Translations under genes and position numbers: made by a program
Shown: one piece after another, positions 9,085-18,618 of the stretch
How positions within the stretch are numbered: the first letter of the stretch is position 1
Layout: each line of letters starts with the position of its first letter
Assembly: GCA_034003325.1 (NCBI GenBank)
Contig: JAVEYW010000012.1
Location: forward strand, 62,001-126,000
Origin: Desulfobacterales bacterium
GTDB taxonomy: Bacteria; Desulfobacterota; Desulfobacteria; Desulfobacterales; JAFDDL01
DNA: 64,000 bases
Reading direction: 5' to 3'
The notes under the pieces: generated by a model
The model's database searches: none
Seen by the model: the letters and a program-made list of their open reading frames with translations, nothing else
What the model was told of the DNA's origin: nothing

Positions 9085-10394
9085 GGTTTCTCACTCACGG
9101 CATCGACGATGACTTCCATGCCAGGCATAATATCGCCCGTAAGGATCTGCGTCATGATGCCGTCCGTCAAACCGGCTTGAATCAGTAAGGGAACGGGTTG
9201 CCCTTTTTGCTCGACCCAGACGCGGTGCGGTTTCTTTTCAGCGGATGATTCAGACCGTTGTTTTTCCCCGGAACGTCTCGGCCTGGGAAAGAGTTTCATC
9301 ATAATACCGCCTTGCGGCGCCGGAACGTCTTTCGGGTCGGACGGTGGGCTGAATCTCAGGGCGGCATTGGGTATCAGAAGGGTCTTTTTAACCTCCTCGA
9401 CCACGATATCCGCGGTCGCTGTCATGCCGGGTCGGAGCGATAGGTCGGTATTGTCCACATTGAGAATCGTCTCATAGGTGACCACACCGGTGGTCGTACT
9501 GCCTTCGGTGGCTCTGGCCCCATAGCGCACTTGGGTGATTTCGGCGGGGTAGGTGCGTTCCGGATAGGCATCCACGGTAAAGCTTGCCTTTTGGCCGGCA
9601 CGTACCCGGCCCACATCCGCCTCGTCCACATCCACATGCAGTTCCATATGGGTCAGATCTTCCGCCAGCGTAAAAAGGACCGGCGCCTGCAAAGAGGCGG
9701 CCACGGTTTGGCCGGGTTCCACCGAGCGCACCAGCACAATGCCGTTGATGGGAGAGAGAATCATCGCCTTGGATAAATCGGTTTCATTTAGCTCCAAAAC
9801 CGCCCGGGCCTGATCGACTGATGCCATGGCGGCGGCTTCATCGGCAAGTGCACGATCCAGCGTTGCGCGAGCCGTATCCAGATCCTGCTTGGAAACGGCC
9901 TTGCGTTCGCTTAATTTTGCCAGGTGGGTCAGTCGATCAAGCTGAGCGCGCGCTTCCGTGATCGTTGCCCGCACTTGCAACACCTTGGCCTTGGCGGCTT
10001 CCACGGTGGCCCTGGATTGGAGAACCTGTGCCTGAAGTTTGGTCGTATCCAGCCGTGCCAGCACCTGACCGATTTTGACATGGTCATTATAATCAACACC
10101 CACGGTGTCGACGATACCGGACAACTCGCTGCCCACATCCACTTGATTGGTTGGCTGCAAGTTGCCGGTGGCCGTAACCGTCACCGTCAAATCACCGGTT
10201 GTCACAGGCCGGGTCATATAACGGGTGCTCGTCGTATTACGGTCCATGTGCCATCGGATACCGATCCATGCGAGTACCAGCACCATAACTCCCCAGAAAA
10301 GCCACTTTTTCAGCCGGGTGCCACGGCGTTTCGGGGCCCCCGGTTCAAGGGTTTTAGCGATGTCGTCGTGAGCGTTTGTTTCCGTATTCTTCAT
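9081..10394 (-). CDS. MacA-like periplasmic adaptor (HlyD/RND-MFP family)
   Basis: Links the inner-membrane ABC permease to an outer-membrane channel. The 437-residue product has a single N-terminal membrane anchor (KKWLFWGVMVLVLAWIGIRW), a barrel-sandwich half-domain (VTVTATGNLQPTNQVDVGSELSG), a long alpha-helical hairpin rich in Ala/Gln/Arg, and the second lipoyl half containing SPINGIVLVRSVEPGQTV. The beta-barrel domain carries an insertion of about 40 residues rich in Pro, Arg, Lys and Ser after LIPNAALRFSPP, which is unusual. ATGA overlaps at both ends join it to the outer-membrane factor upstream and the ATPase downstream. Confidence 0.88.
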   Translation of the reverse strand: MKNTETNAHDDIAKTLEPGAPKRRGTRLKKWLFWGVMVLVLAWIGIRWHMDRNTTSTRYMTRPVTTGDLTVTVTATGNLQPTNQVDVGSELSGIVDTVGVDYNDHVKIGQVLARLDTTKLQAQVLQSRATVEAAKAKVLQVRATITEARAQLDRLTHLAKLSERKAVSKQDLDTARATLDRALADEAAAMASVDQARAVLELNETDLSKAMILSPINGIVLVRSVEPGQTVAASLQAPVLFTLAEDLTHMELHVDVDEADVGRVRAGQKASFTVDAYPERTYPAEITQVRYGARATEGSTTTGVVTYETILNVDNTDLSLRPGMTATADIVVEEVKKTLLIPNAALRFSPPSDPKDVPAPQGGIMMKLFPRPRRSGEKQRSESSAEKKPHRVWVEQKGQPVPLLIQAGLTDGIMTQILTGDIMPGMEVIVDAVSEKP

Positions 10395-11902
10395 GGTGTT
10401 TCACCTGATAAGCTTGATGCTACGTCAGACCCTTCGTCCAACGGCGTCCATCCGCCCCCGAGTGCCTTGTAAAGGCGCACCAGGTTGGCGGTGACGGTTC
10501 TGTTGCTAAGGGCCAAGTTATCCTGAAAGGACAACACGGCGCGTTCGTTGATAAGCACATTGCTGAAATCCACCAGCCCGGCCATATATCGATCCCTGGA
10601 AAGCGCCGTTGCAAGTTGCGCCGCTTCGGTTGCGGCGATGAGTGATCGGCGTCGATGTTGTTCCTCGGCATAAGCGGTGAGAGCGTTTTCCACTTCCTCT
10701 AGTGCGGCAAGGAGGGTTGATTCGTGTTGAATAAGAGCCTGCTCTTGAAGCGCGGAGTTCACCGCGATGTTCCGACGGATGGCGCCGGCGTCAAACACGT
10801 TCCATGAAATGCCCGGGCCGATGCGCCAGGTTCGGGAGTCGGTGTTCAGCACATCACCGGTTGAAATCGATTCAAGCCCGATGGATCCGGAAAGCCTGAA
10901 CTTGGGGTAAAGATCTGCCACTGCAACCCCGATTCGGGCCGTTTGGGCAGCCAGGCGGCGCTCAGCCCGACGAACGTCCGGACGTCTGCGAAGGGCTTCG
11001 GCCGGCACGCCCACGGCTACCGATACCGGCGGCACCGGAATGGGTTTGGCTTCGGATAGTGCGTCATGAACCGCGCCGGGTTGCATGCCCAGCAACACCG
11101 CCAATCGGTTTTGAGCCGCTTCCAGACCGGTTCGAAGGGTCGGCAATTCCGAGCGGCTGCTTTCCAGGTTATAAAGGGCCTGTTGCACGGGAAGCTCGTC
11201 ACTCAGGCCCGCCTCGAACCGGGAACGGGTCAGACGGTACGTTTCCTCTTGCGTTTTGATATTGGCCTCGGCCACGCGCAGGCGTTCCTGAAACGTTCTG
11301 GCTTCCAGGTAATTTAGAGCGGTTTCCGCCACCAGGCTAACCAGAACATCGTAAAGATCCTCCGTGATAGCGGCCAGATCGGCATCGGACGCCTCAATCG
11401 AGCGCCGAACCCCGCCGAACACATCCAATTCCCACCCCGCGTCAAAGCCCACCGCATAGAGCTCGCTTTCCCTGCCTGAGCCGCTGTTTTCACTGCTTCG
11501 ACTCTTGGTTGCCGAAGCAGTGGCATCCAGCGCGGGAAATAAAGCCGCCTGGCTGATGCCTCTTCCGGCCCTGGCTTCACGAACCCGCGCGCGGGCCTCG
11601 GCCAGATCGAGATTATTTGTTACGGCACCCGTGATCAATTCGGAAAGAACCGGATCATCGAAGCGCGTCCACCATGAGGCGATTGATACCGGGTCTATAG
11701 GGCCGGCGCTGAGTCCGTTTTGAAGGGCGGTGTGCCAGGCATTCGGCGCTTTGGCGGCGGGAGGGGTGTAATCCGGTCCCACGGCGGCGCATCCGGCGAG
11801 CCCCATCAGGGTCAGTCCCGCCAGCAGTCCGCACAATGGCTTGAGTCCGGGAGGACTTATTTCGTTCATGGGTTCGTTATCAGTCATTTCTCTCTGTTTC
11901 AT
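10391..11902 (-). CDS. NodT-family outer-membrane efflux lipoprotein (TolC-like)
   Basis: Forms the outer-membrane exit duct for tripartite efflux. The 503-residue product has a signal peptide ending in the lipobox LAGC, then AAVGPDYTPPAAKAPNAW, the standard NodT/OprM start of the mature protein. Two outer-membrane efflux domains follow, with duplicated helical hairpins; the LRRRPDVRRAERRLAAQTA segment is diagnostic of the family. Three in-frame ATGs lie close together at the start (residues 1, 6 and 12), and the lipobox does not decide between them; the longest is given. It sits between an RND pump upstream and a MacAB-type system downstream, so it may serve both. Confidence 0.9.
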   Translation of the reverse strand: MKQREMTDNEPMNEISPPGLKPLCGLLAGLTLMGLAGCAAVGPDYTPPAAKAPNAWHTALQNGLSAGPIDPVSIASWWTRFDDPVLSELITGAVTNNLDLAEARARVREARAGRGISQAALFPALDATASATKSRSSENSGSGRESELYAVGFDAGWELDVFGGVRRSIEASDADLAAITEDLYDVLVSLVAETALNYLEARTFQERLRVAEANIKTQEETYRLTRSRFEAGLSDELPVQQALYNLESSRSELPTLRTGLEAAQNRLAVLLGMQPGAVHDALSEAKPIPVPPVSVAVGVPAEALRRRPDVRRAERRLAAQTARIGVAVADLYPKFRLSGSIGLESISTGDVLNTDSRTWRIGPGISWNVFDAGAIRRNIAVNSALQEQALIQHESTLLAALEEVENALTAYAEEQHRRRSLIAATEAAQLATALSRDRYMAGLVDFSNVLINERAVLSFQDNLALSNRTVTANLVRLYKALGGGWTPLDEGSDVASSLSGETP

Positions 11903-11936
11903 TACGCTTTTAACGGCATGTTAAGGCGTTCGATAA

Positions 11937-14900
11937 TCAGCCGGATGCCTGGTTTCCCCGATGCCTCCGATGTCTTCGCGCTGAGATTTTCTCGCGGGAA
12001 GTCTGCACGGCGGCATAGAGACCCGGAATTAAAAAAATCCCAACCAATGTTGCCGCCAACATACCGGCAAACACGGTCGTTCCGATTGCCCGTCTGCTGT
12101 TGGCGCCTGCGCCCGTGGCGATGACCATGGGTAGCACGCCGAAGATAAAGGAAAAGGCGGTCATCAACACGGCCCGGTAACGAATCCGGGCGCCGATCGC
12201 CGCTGCCTCGGCAATGGACTTGCCGGTTTCCCGCTGGGTTTTGGAAAATTCAACGATCAGAATCGCGTTTTTGCTCGCCAAGCCCACCAGCAGCACCAAC
12301 CCTATCTGAGCATAGATACTCAAGTCCAATCCGCAGATCCATAGACCGGCCAACGCGCCAAGGGTGGCCATTGAAATCGAGACAATGATGGTCAACGGTA
12401 TGGTCCAGCTTTCGTACTGTGCCACCAGAAAGAGGTACCCGAAGAGCAATGCAAGCGCAAGCAAAACCGGCGCCTGGCCGCGAATGGCTTGTTCCTGATA
12501 AGAAAGCCCGCTCCACTCAAACGCATATCCTTCCGGCAATGTTTTTTCGGCAATGTCAGCCATGGCCGCAATCGCCTGCCCCGAGCTGAATCCCGGGGCC
12601 GGCTCGCCGTTGATTTGGGAAGAAAGAAATTGATTATAACGGTTCACGGACTGCGGCGCGAGTACCGTGGATATATTCGCCAGGGAGCGCATGGGCACCA
12701 TCGCCCCGTCATCGCTGCGCACATAGAGCTTTTTGATATCTTCCACCGCGTCACGATGGGGCGCATCGGCCTGCACCTTGACCTGAAACACCCGGCTGTA
12801 AAGGTTGAAATCATTGACATAACGGGAACCCAGTTGCGCCTGCAATGTCGAAAATACACGGGTGACCGGCACCTTGAGGGTTTCGGCCTTGGTTCGATCC
12901 AGATCGATGAAAATTTGCGGTACATTGGCCGAATAAGTCGAAAAAACCGCCTGTAGGGTCGAATCCTGATTGGCGGCCACCACCAGGGCGCGATTCACTG
13001 CGGCGAGTTCCTGCGGGGTTTTTTCGCCAATGGCTTGAAGTTGAAAGTCAAACCCGCTGGTGCGTCCCAGCCCTCGAATGGCCGGTGGTCCGAACGCGAC
13101 AATAGTGGCGGAGGGAACTGCATTCAACTGGCGCCGTACATTGCGCAGAAGCCCTTCAATCTGCCGTTCCGGTCGATTCCGCTCATTCCAGGGGGTCAAC
13201 ACGACCACGCAGAGCCCTAAATTTTCGCCCGTACCACTGAGAAGGCTGCGCCCGCTGACCGCAATGACATCGGCCACGCCGGGAGTTTGGTGGAGTATTT
13301 CCGAAACCTGCTGCATCACGCCATTGGTGCGCGCGAGCGCCGAACCGTCCGGCAGTTGCACATTGACATAAAAAGAACCAAGATCTTCCGCCGGCAGAAA
13401 ACTCGACGGCCGGTTGACGAACAGATAGGTGTTGGCGAAGAAACCGAGCAGAAAAATAAAAAGAACAATGGAAAACCGGCGGACCAACCGCGACGCCACG
13501 GCCACATACCCGTTGCGGGAGGCGATAAGCACCTTGGAAAACCATGATAGGGGCCCGCGCCGAATGGGCCGGGGCGGTCTCAGGAGGGTGGCGCAGAGCG
13601 CGGGGCTCAATGTCAGGGCATTGATCGCCGAGAGCACCACCGCCGTGGAGATGGTTATCGCAAACTGCTGGTACAATTGACCGGCAATGCCAGGCATAAA
13701 TCCTACCGGCACGAACACGGCCAACAACACGAGGGTTGTGGCAATAATCGGGCCGGTCACTTGTTCCATGGATTTAACAGCCGCAGTCTTGGGGTCGAGT
13801 CCTTCTTCCTGCATCAGGCGTTGCACATTTTCCACCACCACTATGGCGTCATCCACCACCAGGCCGATCGCCAGAATCAGGGCGAATAGCGTCACCGTGT
13901 TGGCGCTGAAGCCCACGGCAAACAGCACGGCAAAGGTGCCCACCAGGGACACGGGGACCGTGAGGGTCGGAATCATAGTCGAGCGCCAGTCCTGTAAAAA
14001 CAGATATGTCACCCCCACCACCAGCAAAAAGGTAATGGAGAGGGTTAACGCGATTTCCTCGATTGCGGCCCGAACATACTTGGTGTTGTCGTACACGGGG
14101 CGATAGGCGATATCTTCCGGAAAACGGGCGGAGAGCCGCTTCACCTCGGCTTCCACAGCCTGAACGGTTTCAAGCGCGTTGGCACCGGAGGTCCGGTAGA
14201 TCGCCATGTTGATGGTCGGAGCGTTGTTCAGTCTCGATTGTGAGGCATAGGACAGGGCGCCGAGTTCCACCCGGGCCACGTCCCGAATTCGAACGGTGCC
14301 GCCGCGGGCATTGGTATGAACGATGATATTTTTAAAATCCTCGACATCCTTTAAACGGCCCTTGGCCTGCATGGTAAACTGGAGTTGTTGCGTCTCCTTA
14401 ACCGGCGCCGCGCCGATGGCGCCTACCGAGGCCTGAATATTTTGTTCACGAACGGCTGTTATAATGTCGTCGGCTGTAAGACCGAGGGAGGTCAGTCGAT
14501 CGGGATACATCCAGATGCGCATACTGTATTGTTGTTCCCCGAAAATAACAGCCTCGCTGACCCCCTTGATGCGCGTTAAGGCGTCCTTAACGTTGATGCC
14601 GACATAGTTGCTGAGGAATAGGTTGTCTCTGGTTCCCTTGGGTGAAAAAAAGGCAAAAACGGCCAGCATATCGGAAGATCGCGTGCGAACGGACAGGCCT
14701 TGATCCGTCACATCGACCGGCAGTTTGGGAACGGCTTGTTGAACCCGGTTTTGAACATTGACCTGAGCGATATCGGGATCGGTTCCCACCGCAAAGGTAA
14801 TGCTCAGACTGTAGGAGCCATCATTGGCGCAAGTGGCGGACATATAGAGCATATCGTCCACGCCGTTAATTTCAGCTTCAAGCGGCGCGGCCACGCTGTC

Positions 14901-15077
14901 GGCCACCACCTGGGCATTGGCTCCCGGATAAGTGGCTCTCACGTAGATTTCAGGCGGCGTGATCTCCGGGTACTGGGCAATCGGAATGTTCAGTAAAGCC
15001 AACACACCGGCCAGGGTGATGACGATCGATACAACGAGCGCCAACCGGGGCCGATCGATGAAGATGCGGGATAACAT
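11937..15077 (-). CDS. RND multidrug efflux pump, HAE1 type (AcrB-like)
   Basis: Proton-driven inner-membrane exporter, probably of hydrophobic compounds or antibiotics. The length of 1046 residues matches AcrB/MexB. The N-terminus [20 protein letters not shown] is transmembrane helix 1; [14 protein letters not shown] carries the two helix-4 proton-relay aspartates. The two large periplasmic loops are present, as is the second half with its repeat topology ([15 protein letters not shown]). The start at 15077 has AGGGGTGAATGAGGC upstream. The adaptor gene ends three bases before it and the outer-membrane factor follows 34 bases after it, giving a complete tripartite pump. Confidence 0.95.
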   Translation of the reverse strand: MLSRIFIDRPRLALVVSIVITLAGVLALLNIPIAQYPEITPPEIYVRATYPGANAQVVADSVAAPLEAEINGVDDMLYMSATCANDGSYSLSITFAVGTDPDIAQVNVQNRVQQAVPKLPVDVTDQGLSVRTRSSDMLAVFAFFSPKGTRDNLFLSNYVGINVKDALTRIKGVSEAVIFGEQQYSMRIWMYPDRLTSLGLTADDIITAVREQNIQASVGAIGAAPVKETQQLQFTMQAKGRLKDVEDFKNIIVHTNARGGTVRIRDVARVELGALSYASQSRLNNAPTINMAIYRTSGANALETVQAVEAEVKRLSARFPEDIAYRPVYDNTKYVRAAIEEIALTLSITFLLVVGVTYLFLQDWRSTMIPTLTVPVSLVGTFAVLFAVGFSANTVTLFALILAIGLVVDDAIVVVENVQRLMQEEGLDPKTAAVKSMEQVTGPIIATTLVLLAVFVPVGFMPGIAGQLYQQFAITISTAVVLSAINALTLSPALCATLLRPPRPIRRGPLSWFSKVLIASRNGYVAVASRLVRRFSIVLFIFLLGFFANTYLFVNRPSSFLPAEDLGSFYVNVQLPDGSALARTNGVMQQVSEILHQTPGVADVIAVSGRSLLSGTGENLGLCVVVLTPWNERNRPERQIEGLLRNVRRQLNAVPSATIVAFGPPAIRGLGRTSGFDFQLQAIGEKTPQELAAVNRALVVAANQDSTLQAVFSTYSANVPQIFIDLDRTKAETLKVPVTRVFSTLQAQLGSRYVNDFNLYSRVFQVKVQADAPHRDAVEDIKKLYVRSDDGAMVPMRSLANISTVLAPQSVNRYNQFLSSQINGEPAPGFSSGQAIAAMADIAEKTLPEGYAFEWSGLSYQEQAIRGQAPVLLALALLFGYLFLVAQYESWTIPLTIIVSISMATLGALAGLWICGLDLSIYAQIGLVLLVGLASKNAILIVEFSKTQRETGKSIAEAAAIGARIRYRAVLMTAFSFIFGVLPMVIATGAGANSRRAIGTTVFAGMLAATLVGIFLIPGLYAAVQTSREKISARRHRRHRGNQASG

Positions 15078-15080
15078 GCC

Positions 15081-16346
15081 TCATTCACCCCTTTGGCTGA
15101 TGTCGGAAACGGGATCCACCCTTTGGCCGGGCCTTACTTTTTGGGTGCCCTGTACAATAACCATCTCACCCGCCACCAGTCCGGATTCCACCGACCAGTC
15201 GGCGCCGATTGTTCCCCCGGTCGTAATCCGGCGTTGCTGCACCTGGCTACGGGCGTCCACGACCAGCACATAACGGCCCTCCCGGTCTTCCTGCACAGCA
15301 GCCTGGGGCACTGCGGGCAGGTGTTTGCCCGTTTTACAGGTCAATTGCACCGTCACATACTGACCGGGCAGCAAGGTGCCTGCCGCATTGTCAAACACCG
15401 CGCGAACGGCAATGCTTCCGGTGCCCGAATCCACCTGATTGTCCATGAAATCAAATCGACCTGTTGCGGGGTAAACGGTTCCGTCCGGCAATCGAATACG
15501 AGGAATGAGGCGGCAGTCCGCCGAATCCGCGGTCTCGTTATGGACGTCGGCGCTGATACGGACAGAATCGAAATCGCTGATCGAATAGACCACGCGGATG
15601 GGATCAATCTGGACGATTCTGGCAAGCGGTTCGGACCCGGGGCCCACCAGATTTCCCCGCGTGTAGGCGGTGCGCCCGATCCGGCCGTTGATGGGCGCTT
15701 TAATCCATGTATATGCCAGATCTATCTCGGCTTGTTCAAGGCCGGCTTTGGCCTCTTGAAGTTTAGCTTTAGCCTGAAGTTCCGTGCTCAGCGCCGTATC
15801 CAGGTCGGTGGCGGATACCCCGCCGGATCGCACGGTTCGGAGCCGCTTCAGGTATTGACTGGCCTTGGTGAGGGCGGCCGCGGCATCGGCGACTTTGGCT
15901 AAGGCCTCGTTCACCCTGGCCCGATAGGGGGCTTGCTCAATCACATAGAGTAAATCACCGGCATGAACCTCGCCCCCCTCCTTAAACTTCACCTGCTCCA
16001 GAACCCCTTCCACCCGGGCGCGCAGGTCTACGGCCTGAATCGCCTCCACACGGCCCACATAGTCATCGGGTGGGTTCACCTCTTTTTCTACGACCGTTGT
16101 GACCGTGACTACCGGCGGACGGTCCTGGCTATCTTTCTTTGATTCGGCTAACGCCGTATCGGAAAACCATAAAATGGAAATCGCCAGTGCATGGAATGCG
16201 AAAAGAAACAGACAGAAAAAAAAACTTTGCCCTGAATCATGGTCCCGGCCCGGTTTTCGGCGCGCGAACTTGTAGGGGCGAACCCTATGCTCGCCCTTCG
16301 TGATAAGGGCAAACACAGGGATCGCCCCTACGGGATTTTCATTCAT
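15081..16346 (-). CDS. RND efflux periplasmic adaptor (AcrA-like), N-terminus uncertain
   Basis: Couples the adjacent RND pump to the outer-membrane factor. From about residue 80 the protein is a standard adaptor: DYVGRVEAIQAVDLRARVEG, the lipoyl half FKEGGEVHAGDLLYVIE, a helical hairpin, TWIKAPINGRIGRTAYTRGN and a C-terminal barrel. The beginning is odd. The start at 16346 (MNENPVGAIPV) is 421 residues from the end and reads through a REP-like palindrome (16272-16331) before a hydrophobic segment (FFFCLFLFAFHALAISILWF) that should be the signal peptide or anchor. An ATG at 16240 next to that segment would be in frame only if the A9 tract at 16216-16224 were ten bases. Both the start and the leader are therefore doubtful; the function is not. 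Confidence 0.85.
   Translation of the reverse strand: MNENPVGAIPVFALITKGEHRVRPYKFARRKPGRDHDSGQSFFFCLFLFAFHALAISILWFSDTALAESKKDSQDRPPVVTVTTVVEKEVNPPDDYVGRVEAIQAVDLRARVEGVLEQVKFKEGGEVHAGDLLYVIEQAPYRARVNEALAKVADAAAALTKASQYLKRLRTVRSGGVSATDLDTALSTELQAKAKLQEAKAGLEQAEIDLAYTWIKAPINGRIGRTAYTRGNLVGPGSEPLARIVQIDPIRVVYSISDFDSVRISADVHNETADSADCRLIPRIRLPDGTVYPATGRFDFMDNQVDSGTGSIAVRAVFDNAAGTLLPGQYVTVQLTCKTGKHLPAVPQAAVQEDREGRYVLVVDARSQVQQRRITTGGTIGADWSVESGLVAGEMVIVQGTQKVRPGQRVDPVSDISQRGE
16272..16331. repeat. REP-like imperfect palindrome inside the adaptor reading frame
   Basis: The arms GTAGGGGCGAACCCTATGCT... and its inverted copy ending GGGATCGCCCCTAC pair over about 25 bases with a handful of mismatches. 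Sequences of this kind (GTAGGGGCGA...TCGCCCCTAC) are widespread as dispersed intergenic repeats in bacteria. Here it lies within the apparent 5' end of the RND adaptor gene, which suggests it inserted into or created the present start region. Confidence 0.6.
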
Positions 16347-16412
16347 TGCGGCAGTACCTTTCCGATGGGGGGCCGTTGGCGTTGCGCAAGATAGCCCCGG
16401 CATTGGATGCTG

Positions 16413-17000
16413 TTATGCGTTTGATAAATAGTCAATCAACTGCGGGTCATTCAGGAGAACCTTAATGACATCATTAAGCATTTGATTGATATAGATTTCA
16501 TTTTTTTCCATAGTGGGTTGAAACGCGAGTTTCTTCTCATCTTCAGCGCGATAAATCGTTTCGTGCGTTGTGCCGTTAACCGTGGCAACCGCCTTTAATA
16601 TCGCGTTGGTTTCAATACGGCTGGCCCAAACACCTTGTATGACATCATATCGGATCGTTTGTATCACCACTTTTAAGACAGGCCGCTCATTCACTTCACA
16701 AGGTAAGGCATTAAATCCTTTTTTGAAAAGCCCCTTTATGACTTCACCCTGAATCAAGGCGGGAAGATCCTGGCTGGTCACAATATCCGCTCTGCCGGAA
16801 AAGGAAGCAGAACTAATATGCCCGAGAATGGAATCCGCTCTTTCATCAACCACCTTGACGGTAATGACGGCGCTTTTTCCCTGACTACTTTCCGTGACAG
16901 TGACATTCGGCGCCAGTTTTAAATTTTGTGGAAGTACATTGCAGGCAAGAAGCCCCAAACAACAGACAAATAATAAAATGGAGTTGAAAATCGTTTTCAT
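16413..17000 (-). CDS. YajG-like lipoprotein
   Basis: A 195-residue lipoprotein with signal peptide MKTIFNSILLFVCCLGLLAC, where LLAC is the lipobox, so it should be anchored in the outer membrane facing the periplasm. The mature part resembles the YajG family: an opening LKLAPNVTVTES, then VKVVDERADSILGHISS, a QGEVIKGLFKKGFNA helix and a C-terminal DVIKVLLNDPQLIDYLSNA. The function of that family is not established. A good ribosome-binding site (AGAGGTGACCG) precedes the ATG. It lies 67 bases upstream of the adaptor start and could share its message. Confidence 0.65.
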   Translation of the reverse strand: MKTIFNSILLFVCCLGLLACNVLPQNLKLAPNVTVTESSQGKSAVITVKVVDERADSILGHISSASFSGRADIVTSQDLPALIQGEVIKGLFKKGFNALPCEVNERPVLKVVIQTIRYDVIQGVWASRIETNAILKAVATVNGTTHETIYRAEDEKKLAFQPTMEKNEIYINQMLNDVIKVLLNDPQLIDYLSNA

Positions 17001-17106
17001 CGGTCACCTCTGCTTACTGGTTCTCATCTTCTCGTCCGAACTTGTATCTACCAATAAAATATGTAGAAAGTAGGGAAGAATGATTAAAAAATCGTGTCTG
17101 TTATGG

Positions 17107-18618
17107 TTAATCATTGATTGGACCCGGCAATAAGAATCCGCGTGCAACAAGCTCACGAACCACACCGCTCACGGGTTCCGCTATCTTTTCGGGGGCGTCC
17201 ACCCCGAGTTGTGTCGCCATTTGCGCCAGAAGCGTTTTCAGCGGCTGTTTACCGTTACAGCCGACCACCAGATTGGCGACAAAGGGGTCGACATTGCCCT
17301 TATAAGCCAACCCCTGTGTCAGTTGCAACTGAAAGGATTCATCGGTCCAGCCCGTTTCACCGGGGACGGCTTCTCGCACCAGGCGCACATGGGGGGCTAT
17401 CTGGAACATTGTCTCAAATAATTCGTTATTATTACGTATAGATGAAAGAAAATTCCGAAGCGAAAAGCCGAGCTGAATATCCTTTCCACAGGGGCCGATC
17501 ATTTTTTCCGGGCCATCTTCCGCTCTGAAATGATTCAATTTGCCGGCTTCGCGCTTCATGGTGATCAGTCCCGCGCTCACCGCCTCGATGCCCTGGGTCC
17601 GGTAATATTGCATCCACGCATCAAAGCGTTCGGCAAAGGCTTCCGGGCCGATGCCGGGCTCCGTGTGACGAATCCAGGTGTCGGCATAGGTGGCCGCATC
17701 CCGGCTTTCAGAGCGCAGCACCCATACATCGCATCCGGTGCCGTCAAACCATTCGCGAAGTCGCTCCTCCCAGGGGTTATCGGCTGTTTCGGCCCAGTTG
17801 CACAACATCTGGCAATAACCGCCATCCGTTAAAAACTTTGGAACCTCCCGGACAATGGTTCGGCAGATATGGTCGGCCGGCATTCCGCCATCCCGGTAAA
17901 TATATCGGGTTTCGGGCGAAATAACGAAGGGCGGATTGGTCACGATCAGGTCAAATTGATGCTTGCAAAACGGTTCAAACAGATTCCCCACTAGACAATG
18001 AAGGTGGCCTAATCCGTTTAACCGGGCATTGAAAGCGGCAAGCCCCGCGGCCCGCGGATTTTTGTCCGATGCGATCACCCTGTCGCTGTGCTGAGCTGCC
18101 AGCAGTGCCTGAATGCCGCACCCGGTGCCAAGATCCAGCGTGCGTCCGGCATGCTTTCGAATGGTCAGGTTGGCCAGGGTCAAGGAGCTTGCGCCGATGC
18201 CCATCACATACCGTGCTTTTTCCGCTGATAGAAGCATGCGGTTCTGATCAAACGCCACCAGCAGACCTTTAAAGGGAAGAATCTTGATGCGGGCGATTAC
18301 TTCCCCGCCGCTTTCCAGGAGCAATCCCGCACTCGTGCAAGCGGACAATCCCTCAGAATCAAAAGCCCGTTTTGCCGCGGTCATTGAAACCGGCACTTCC
18401 ATCAGAAAGAGCCGAATCAGCGTATTCAAGGCGCTTTGCTGCTCGGTACGCCGCATCAGCAGGGGCACATCGGTTCCCCGTATGGAAGGAAAGTTCTTAA
18501 CCCCCAACGTCTCCAGGATGTTCCCATCGTTGTACCCAGCTATGCCGAACACGTTTCGAAGGCGCTCGTAAGCATGGTCGTCCTTGAAACGAAAAAGGTT
18601 ACCTGTAATTTGGGACAT
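17107..18618 (-). CDS. Class I SAM-dependent methyltransferase with NPPF motif
   Basis: A 503-residue protein with an N-terminal helical domain (about residues 1-140), a methyltransferase core and a C-terminal extension of about 200 residues. Motif I is LDLGTGCGIQ at 161-170, the acidic ribose contact is in VIASDKNPRA (185), and the catalytic NPPF is at 228-231. NPPF/NPPY methyltransferases act on planar amide or base nitrogens (glutamine, adenine or guanine), so a ribosomal, release-factor or nucleic-acid target is likely, but the exact substrate is not evident. The start has AGAGG eight bases before ATG. No membrane segments. It stands 106 bases upstream of the lipoprotein gene on the same strand. 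Confidence 0.75.
   Translation of the reverse strand: MSQITGNLFRFKDDHAYERLRNVFGIAGYNDGNILETLGVKNFPSIRGTDVPLLMRRTEQQSALNTLIRLFLMEVPVSMTAAKRAFDSEGLSACTSAGLLLESGGEVIARIKILPFKGLLVAFDQNRMLLSAEKARYVMGIGASSLTLANLTIRKHAGRTLDLGTGCGIQALLAAQHSDRVIASDKNPRAAGLAAFNARLNGLGHLHCLVGNLFEPFCKHQFDLIVTNPPFVISPETRYIYRDGGMPADHICRTIVREVPKFLTDGGYCQMLCNWAETADNPWEERLREWFDGTGCDVWVLRSESRDAATYADTWIRHTEPGIGPEAFAERFDAWMQYYRTQGIEAVSAGLITMKREAGKLNHFRAEDGPEKMIGPCGKDIQLGFSLRNFLSSIRNNNELFETMFQIAPHVRLVREAVPGETGWTDESFQLQLTQGLAYKGNVDPFVANLVVGCNGKQPLKTLLAQMATQLGVDAPEKIAEPVSGVVRELVARGFLLPGPIND

Noticed and set aside
9924-10472. Long antisense open frames opposite the efflux genes
   Set aside because: These GC-rich frames lie in shadow of well-supported genes (for example the MacA-like adaptor) and encode no recognisable protein.
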